Source of the DNA: an uncultured Lentisphaeria bacterium
GTDB lineage: Bacteria; Verrucomicrobiota; Lentisphaeria; JABSQK01; CAJWLW01
DNA: 10,764 bases
NCBI GenBank assembly: GCA_913042885.1
Contig: CAJWLW010000155.1
Location: forward strand, 1-10,764
Reading direction: 5' to 3'
Shown here: piece by piece, positions 6,223 through 10,764 of the stretch
How the letters are laid out: each line of letters starts with the position of its first letter
Position numbering within the stretch: position 1 is the stretch's first letter
Program-made: the position numbers and the translations under genes
Notes under the pieces: generated by a model
Database searches by the model: none
Seen by the model: the letters and a program-made list of their open reading frames with translations, nothing else
What the model was told of the DNA's origin: nothing

Positions 6223-8658
6223 TCAATGCGCGGCCAATCCAGTCCCGAGGTTTCCGTCACGGCCGACGGCGCCGCCGAGCCGAACAAGGACAAAATCGAG
6301 GGGCGGCAGTTCGATGATCAGGCGGTCCGCTTCCGCATCGACGGTCTCTCCGGTAATCGCGTCGACGGCTGTCCAGTTCGCGGTGGTCAAGCCGAGCGCC
6401 GCGGGCTTCAGGCGCAAACGCGTTTTCACCTTCGCGTCCGTCAGGTTCGACGCGGCAAGCAAGGCGCCCCCGTATTCATGCACATAGACACTGACCGGCA
6501 CGCCGCGCAATGACGAGCGGACGGGGCACTCTTTTCGCCAGTAGGGAAACCACTGTGCACCCTTCCGATCGAACTCATCCATTACCCGCCAAATCGCGGC
6601 GGCCAGATCGACGTCGTCGCCGCCCGCGCTGAAGAACATTGGCCGGACCGGCACATCATGCAGGATCGCCAGCGCCCAGGCAGCGCGGAACGACATCGGC
6701 TTGCCATAGCACAATAACTCGGCCGGCACGCCCCATTGGCGGCCCATGAATTCGGTACGAAACGCATCGAGCAGCAGGAACTTTCCAAAGGGGGTTCCCG
6801 GTTCCAGGCCCGAGAATTGTTCGCCGTCCCAGGTGCTTGTGGCCCATCCCAGAGTTGGCGTCGTCATACACGTTGAGTTGTGAACGTTCACCTGGCCGTT
6901 GGGTTTGCGCGATTTTACCGCCGAATAAATACGGCGCATCGCACTACGCACCCCGAATACCGGAAATGTCGGCCCGATACTGCCATCATAGCGCAGCGTC
7001 CCGCAGCCATGAAGCAAGTTGCGGCAGGCATAGGGGTTCGCCGTACCGTCAAGGTAGACACCATCGACATCGAACTCATCCATCATCCTCCCGATCCGGT
7101 CGGCGAGAAAATCCTGCCAGCAACTGCGAAGACATACCCGCCAGGCGGTCTGCAGCGGCTGCGGTGGGTAGTTCATCAGCGACCACCCCGTCTTCGGCAA
7201 CGCCACGCATCGCGGGCCGAGCGTCGGCCACTCCGGCGCCCGTTCCGAAATCAGAAACCCGAAATAAAGCAGCACCTGTATTCCGCGTTCGTGGCAGTCG
7301 CTGACGATCCGGTGCAAAGTCTCCGGGTCTCCCGGTGTGGCGTGGGCCTCGATGTCACTCCAGTGCTCGAAGACGACCAGGGTGCGAACACCGGCCGAAA
7401 CGAGCCGATCGAGAAGCTCGCGCGGCAGGGTCAGACGCCTGTCGATCCCCGCCGTCGTCTGCTGCAGGCAGATGATCCGGTAATCCCAGGCGTCGGCGAC
7501 AACTGGTTTTACCGGGGTCGCCTGCAGGCCGAACGTGTACGTCAGTTTCGGCAAGCACAAGGGGCGCTGGTCCGAGAAGGGAAAGACCGAGGCCTTCGCC
7601 GGCGCCAGCTCGACGGATTTCGAAACCAGTTGCAGCCGCAGAACCACGGCATCTCCTTCACGCCGCACTGAGACGCAGCGGTCGGGATTCGCGTTGAACC
7701 AGTTCTCGTCGGACTCGGCGAACCACCCCAGGCCGCGGTCCTCGTCACCAATCCAGACAAACGGCCGAAAGCCCATTGTCAATCCGCGTGCAGGGATCAA
7801 GCCGATTCGCTTGTCGTCGCCGCAGCGGCCGCGATACTGGTAGAAGTAGCGTGCACCTTCGCGGCACAACGGAATCTCGAGGCACAGCGAGTCGATCCGC
7901 ACACGTGCCGTTGGCACGATCGCGAGATCGACACGAACCATACCGTCGAATTCAATTTCGGTGTTGACGTCGACAGCGAAGGCCTTCCGGCTTAGTCGTT
8001 GCCGAATAACCACCTGATCGTCGCTGGTGTCAACACACTCGAGCTTGGCGCCGCGCCAGGTGATCTCCCGGCCGTCGATGCGACCGACCAGACGCACCGG
8101 CCCGTGCAGCAGCGGCACGCCCAGCGAGGACACTTGCTCGAGTATCGAGCCGGCGCGGAACCGGTAGTCCCGGCCCCAACAGGAAACGCCGATTCCAGTG
8201 CGGCCCACGACCGTCGTCATCGGCGTCCAGGGCGCGGGGATTTTCCGGTCCACCGCCGCCGCCGAGCCGAACCACTCCGGGGTGGTCGGGATGCTGTCCT
8301 GCACGACCTCTGTGTCGCAGCGATTACCGTGACGGTCAACAAATGCAGGCCGGATCGACCAGTGGTCTTCAGGGAACTCAGCCAGCGGGAACGCGGCTTC
8401 CTCAGCGGCGCCGGGCATCAGGCGGTGCAGCGTGCGCTGCATCACCGACTCGTGTGGGCCCCGCCACTGCCCTTCGATGTTGCCCGTGTCGCCCTCAACG
8501 ATATCCAGCACGACCTTGGCACCCAGTGCGATTGTCGACTCCCCGGCAACAGCGACGCTGACGTACAGATTCTGATCGTCGCTGCGGGTGTACAGGCGCA
8601 GCATGACCCGCCGCGGCGAATGCCGGCTGTCACGATCTGGGATCACATGGGGCTCCAC
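6223..8658 (-). CDS. DUF6067/GH123_N-type putative glycoside hydrolase, no export signal
   Basis: The 811-residue product matches the architecture of DUF6067 (GH123_N-like) proteins. Residues about 20-120 resemble a CBM9-like carbohydrate-binding domain (RLYTRSDDQNLYVSVAVAG). A beta-sandwich region follows (about 140-365) with the typical stretch DRGLGWFAESDENWF. After FGLQATPVKP at 376-385 comes a TIM-barrel region (about 390-690) with DVDGVYLDG (530-538) and STWDGEQF (608-615); D532, D537 and E613 are the acidic residues best placed for catalysis, by inference. A beta domain closes the protein. It probably cleaves a complex glycan. The start is uncertain: the GTG at 8658 is the earliest usable codon after an in-frame stop and has no ribosome site; an ATG at 8604 is the alternative. 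Neither gives a signal peptide, which many relatives have, and the CBM9-like domain seems to lack its first strands. It follows the permease gene after 284 bp. Confidence 0.85.
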   Translation of the reverse strand: MEPHVIPDRDSRHSPRRVMLRLYTRSDDQNLYVSVAVAGESTIALGAKVVLDIVEGDTGNIEGQWRGPHESVMQRTLHRLMPGAAEEAAFPLAEFPEDHWSIRPAFVDRHGNRCDTEVVQDSIPTTPEWFGSAAAVDRKIPAPWTPMTTVVGRTGIGVSCWGRDYRFRAGSILEQVSSLGVPLLHGPVRLVGRIDGREITWRGAKLECVDTSDDQVVIRQRLSRKAFAVDVNTEIEFDGMVRVDLAIVPTARVRIDSLCLEIPLCREGARYFYQYRGRCGDDKRIGLIPARGLTMGFRPFVWIGDEDRGLGWFAESDENWFNANPDRCVSVRREGDAVVLRLQLVSKSVELAPAKASVFPFSDQRPLCLPKLTYTFGLQATPVKPVVADAWDYRIICLQQTTAGIDRRLTLPRELLDRLVSAGVRTLVVFEHWSDIEAHATPGDPETLHRIVSDCHERGIQVLLYFGFLISERAPEWPTLGPRCVALPKTGWSLMNYPPQPLQTAWRVCLRSCWQDFLADRIGRMMDEFDVDGVYLDGTANPYACRNLLHGCGTLRYDGSIGPTFPVFGVRSAMRRIYSAVKSRKPNGQVNVHNSTCMTTPTLGWATSTWDGEQFSGLEPGTPFGKFLLLDAFRTEFMGRQWGVPAELLCYGKPMSFRAAWALAILHDVPVRPMFFSAGGDDVDLAAAIWRVMDEFDRKGAQWFPYWRKECPVRSSLRGVPVSVYVHEYGGALLAASNLTDAKVKTRLRLKPAALGLTTANWTAVDAITGETVDAEADRLIIELPPLDFVLVRLGGAVGRDGNLGTGLAAH

Positions 8659-8705
8659 GGGAATGCGTACCGAGTTGACAAAGCAAAGCTATTGATTCTG
8701 GCACG

Positions 8706-8734
8706 AACCTATCTGTATCCTTTCAGGAAATCAA
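8706..8734 (-). promoter_or_regulatory. Weak candidate promoter for the DUF6067 gene
   Basis: TTGATT (8734-8729) and TAGGTT (8711-8706) lie 17 bp apart on the minus strand, about 50 bp before the GTG start. Four and three of six bases match the sigma-70 consensus, which is weak support. A degenerate copy of the upstream direct repeat ends next to the -35 box. Confidence 0.25.
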
Positions 8735-8735
8735 T

Positions 8736-8823
8736 GACGGACCATTTCACAGGCGCCGGTCCAGCGTGTCGGCATGTGCTGATATTCCGCAGATCCAGAC
8801 AGACCAATTGAGGACAGACCAAT
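8736..8823 (-). repeat. Direct repeats of ATTGGTCTGTC, possible regulator binding sites
   Basis: On the minus strand ATTGGTCTGTC occurs twice exactly, at 8823-8813 and 8808-8798 (15-bp period). A third copy, AATGGTCCGTC with nine of eleven bases equal, lies at 8746-8736 next to the candidate -35 box. The unit resembles one half of the TTGGTCTGACCAA-type palindromes bound by many GntR-family regulators, but no palindrome is formed here. Confidence 0.45.
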
Positions 8824-8875
8824 GGACGGCAGGTCTCCGCATGTTCCCCATTAGCCTGTCAATTCTGCATTCTTC

Positions 8876-8930
8876 AACACCATGCAAACGGTGACGTCGA
8901 ACCTTTCGAACCTCGGCGTCACAGGGTGTT
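8876..8930. repeat. Nested inverted repeat after the permease gene
   Basis: AACACC at 8876-8881 pairs with GGTGTT at 8925-8930, and inside it GTGACG at 8891-8896 pairs with CGTCAC at 8917-8922. The 20-base loop contains CGAACC twice. It starts 12 bp after the permease stop codon on the minus strand. No U-tract follows, so a structured 3' end or a small RNA is possible but unproven. Confidence 0.4.
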
Positions 8931-8942
8931 TCCGTTGAGCCA

Positions 8943-10764
8943 CTACTTAAACGTCGGGATGACAATGCCACGAAGAATGATGTTCTGACAGAAGATGAAC
9001 ACGAGGAGGGTCGGAATGGCGGCTACCACCAGCGAAGCCATGACCATGGGCACGGTGTGCAATTGCTGGAACTCGTAGAGGAACACCATAAACGTCCACA
9101 TCTTCGGGTCCTGACAAATCAGAAAGGCATGCATGAAGGCGCCATACGCAGCGGCGAAGGCACCCAGTGCCAGGACTGCCAGGATGGGCTTGCACAACGG
9201 CATGGTAATCTGCCAGAACATGCGCCACTCGCTGGCACCATCGATGAGGCCGGCCTCGTACAGCTCGGGCGGCAGACTGTCGAAGAATCCCTTCAAGAGA
9301 AAGATGCCGAAACCGTTGGCCAGGCTCGGCAGGATCAACGCCCAGAAGGTGTTCATCAGGCTGACCGAAGCTGAGATATCCAATGCCGCAACCAGCTTAG
9401 GGACGACCCAACCGACAACACCAACCGTGATGATCAGCGCCAGCGTCGCGCTGAGGAGCAAGGAAACATACCGCTGCAGACGCCGCGCCAGCCAGTAAAA
9501 AGCGGCTGCAAAGACAACAACCAGGATGATTTGCAGAAGCGGGAAGCTCTTGATCATCAGGAAACTGGGGATCATCAGGACTTCCCCGGGGAACGCCATG
9601 GTCGCCAGCAGAAAGATCAGTATGTAATGCGTCTCTTTGAGCCGGAAACGGGACATGGCGTAGGCCGCAAGGGGATTGACGGTCAAGGTCCCGATGATCA
9701 TCAGGGTGACATAGACGATCGTCACCCAGAGCGACCGGCCGTGTACCGCGACAAAACTGAAGACCGTGCCGAAGTTGTGCCAGATGTACAGGCGCCGGAG
9801 CCCCGGTTTTTCTTTGAGAAAGCAGTCATAGCGGAAGACCGCATGCGGGATCCGCGTCTCGTCGAAGGCCTGATAATCAGTGCCGTACACCCGGTTCAAC
9901 GCATCGATCGTCTTGTATCGCTGCTGCAGAAACGGTCGCCACCAATCCTCCGGCCGCAGCAGTCGCTGCGCGGCCAGCGGGCACGTCGTCTGCACGAACT
10001 GACTCCATAGCCCGACGACACCGCCCTCGATCGGAATTCGTGACGCTAGAGGCGTCGCCGGATCTTTCGCTTTCTCTTGCAGAAAGGCGAGCCACGCATC
10101 AGCCGCCAATGTGGTGTCCACCTTGATATACCGGGCCGGTGCATAGGACCGCATGAATGCCTGCTTCAGCGGCTCCCCGAGTTTCCCGGCGTACAGGTCA
10201 TCGAACGTTATCAGCGAGAGAATCCGCTTTCCCGTACCGTCGCGTGGTCCTTCGTAGCTATCGGGAATATCGCGACCGAGGATGAATGAGAAGACGCGCT
10301 CGTCGGCATCGAAAAGACCGGTCCGCTCCAGCGGCCGCGACTCGAGGAATTCCCGCCAATCACGTTCGCGCGGCGTGTTTCCGGGGCGGCGATGATACTG
10401 TTCCATGAGTGTGCCGAGCTCCTGCCAACTGACGGCGCTGTCGGGATAGAGCCGATTGACCGCGTCCAGGCTGCCGTGACGGTTCTCGAGCCAGGCATAG
10501 TAGTCGTTGTGTATGGCCAGCGGGGAATCGGGATCAAAGAGACCGAGCGGCGCCCTGAACTCCGGCGGGCAGACATCCTTGATGAACGCCCGCATGTCGT
10601 CGGCAATGGCCCTGCGTTGTTCCTCAGGCCTGCCAATTACTTCCTGCAGATCCTCTTCGCGTATGTCCACCGGGCGAAACCAGCTGTCTTTACCGAACCA
10701 TGTCGCCAGGACCGAGACCGGCACCTCGGCTGTCGCCGTCCATGCCGTGCGGCCGAAGGGGATC
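8943..10764 (-). CDS. Carbohydrate ABC transporter permease (MalG-type) with large periplasmic insert, 5' end cut by window
   Basis: This gene is open to the window edge, so its start and probably its first membrane helix are missing; 606 residues are visible. Numbering from the GTG at 10724, the C-terminal part (about 331-593) is a MalG-like permease of the CUT1 sugar ABC family in the inner membrane. It has NPLAAYAMSRF (350-360), FPGEVLMIPSF (378-388), NTFWALILPSL (458-468) and the EAA loop EAGLIDGASEW...PLCKP (490-513), which docks with the ATPase. Residues 1-325, in the place of the usual short loop after helix 1, form a large soluble, probably periplasmic, region. It holds two segments of the form WLxxRxGSLDAVN (78-90) and FLQQRYKTIDALN..YGT (265-282), similar to a motif of GH42-like glycosidases. 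A second insert (about 397-455) adds two hydrophobic stretches between the helices flanking MIPSF and NTFWALILP. It takes up an unknown sugar with partner genes outside the window. Confidence 0.93.
   Translation of the reverse strand, partial: IPFGRTAWTATAEVPVSVLATWFGKDSWFRPVDIREEDLQEVIGRPEEQRRAIADDMRAFIKDVCPPEFRAPLGLFDPDSPLAIHNDYYAWLENRHGSLDAVNRLYPDSAVSWQELGTLMEQYHRRPGNTPRERDWREFLESRPLERTGLFDADERVFSFILGRDIPDSYEGPRDGTGKRILSLITFDDLYAGKLGEPLKQAFMRSYAPARYIKVDTTLAADAWLAFLQEKAKDPATPLASRIPIEGGVVGLWSQFVQTTCPLAAQRLLRPEDWWRPFLQQRYKTIDALNRVYGTDYQAFDETRIPHAVFRYDCFLKEKPGLRRLYIWHNFGTVFSFVAVHGRSLWVTIVYVTLMIIGTLTVNPLAAYAMSRFRLKETHYILIFLLATMAFPGEVLMIPSFLMIKSFPLLQIILVVVFAAAFYWLARRLQRYVSLLLSATLALIITVGVVGWVVPKLVAALDISASVSLMNTFWALILPSLANGFGIFLLKGFFDSLPPELYEAGLIDGASEWRMFWQITMPLCKPILAVLALGAFAAAYGAFMHAFLICQDPKMWTFMVFLYEFQQLHTVPMVMASLVVAAIPTLLVFIFCQNIILRGIVIPTFK

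Noticed and set aside
7999..8811. Plus-strand open frame of 270 codons over the DUF6067 gene start and the gap
   Set aside because: The product is Arg/Pro/His-rich without any recognisable motif and is antisense to a well-supported gene; high GC explains its length.
8857..8862. Perfect TTGACA box on the minus strand
   Set aside because: No acceptable -10 box lies 16-18 bp downstream.
8747..8971. Minus-strand open frame between the permease and DUF6067 genes, considered as a small gene or lost N-terminus
   Set aside because: It overlaps the permease end, and the three minus frames of the gap show neither a signal peptide nor CBM9-like sequence, so I see no gene relic.

Overview
The window looks like a chromosomal piece of a free-living or sediment/gut bacterium of the PVC group (Lentisphaerota, Kiritimatiellota, Verrucomicrobiota or Planctomycetota). 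The clues are a pseudopilin with an N-terminal [16 protein letters not shown] helix and a C-terminal H-X9-DG motif, a DUF6067/GH123_N-type glycosidase, a Gfo/Idh/MocA protein, and a MalG-type sugar permease with a very large periplasmic insert. This combination is common in those phyla. The exact taxon cannot be settled from the sequence alone.

All six genes I can support lie on the minus strand, so transcription runs right to left. From the right edge: (1) a 5'-truncated sugar ABC transporter permease, 10764-8943; (2) a 284-bp gap with a nested inverted repeat, short direct repeats and a weak candidate promoter; (3) an 811-residue DUF6067-type putative glycosidase without an export signal, 8658-6223; (4) a 321-bp gap with three inverted repeats; (5) a type II secretion/type IV-like pseudopilin, 5901-5155; (6) a large exported protein with a carbohydrate-binding jelly roll, two Ig-like domains and a glycosidase-like barrel, 5073-2707; (7) a Gfo/Idh/MocA oxidoreductase-like protein with a TTG start, 2669-1689; (8) a 202-bp AT-rich gap; (9) an exported Cys-rich protein with two tandem ~191-residue repeats, 1486-35.

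The pseudopilin, the exported glycosidase-like protein and the oxidoreductase are closely spaced (81 and 37 bp), have strong AGGAGG-like ribosome sites and no visible terminators between them, so they are probably one transcript. With the permease and the DUF6067 protein they form a plausible carbohydrate-acquisition locus: polymer cleavage outside the cytoplasm, import by an ABC transporter, and oxidation or epimerisation of the sugar inside. The substrate cannot be read from the sequence. No transcription factor, solute-binding protein, ATPase, RNA gene, CRISPR array or mobile element is visible.

The points most worth checking are the permease with a periplasmic insert of at least about 325 residues carrying glycosidase-like motifs plus an extra membrane hairpin, and the tandem-repeat secreted protein, in which a 418-bp core is almost identical between two otherwise diverged repeats, as expected from gene conversion.
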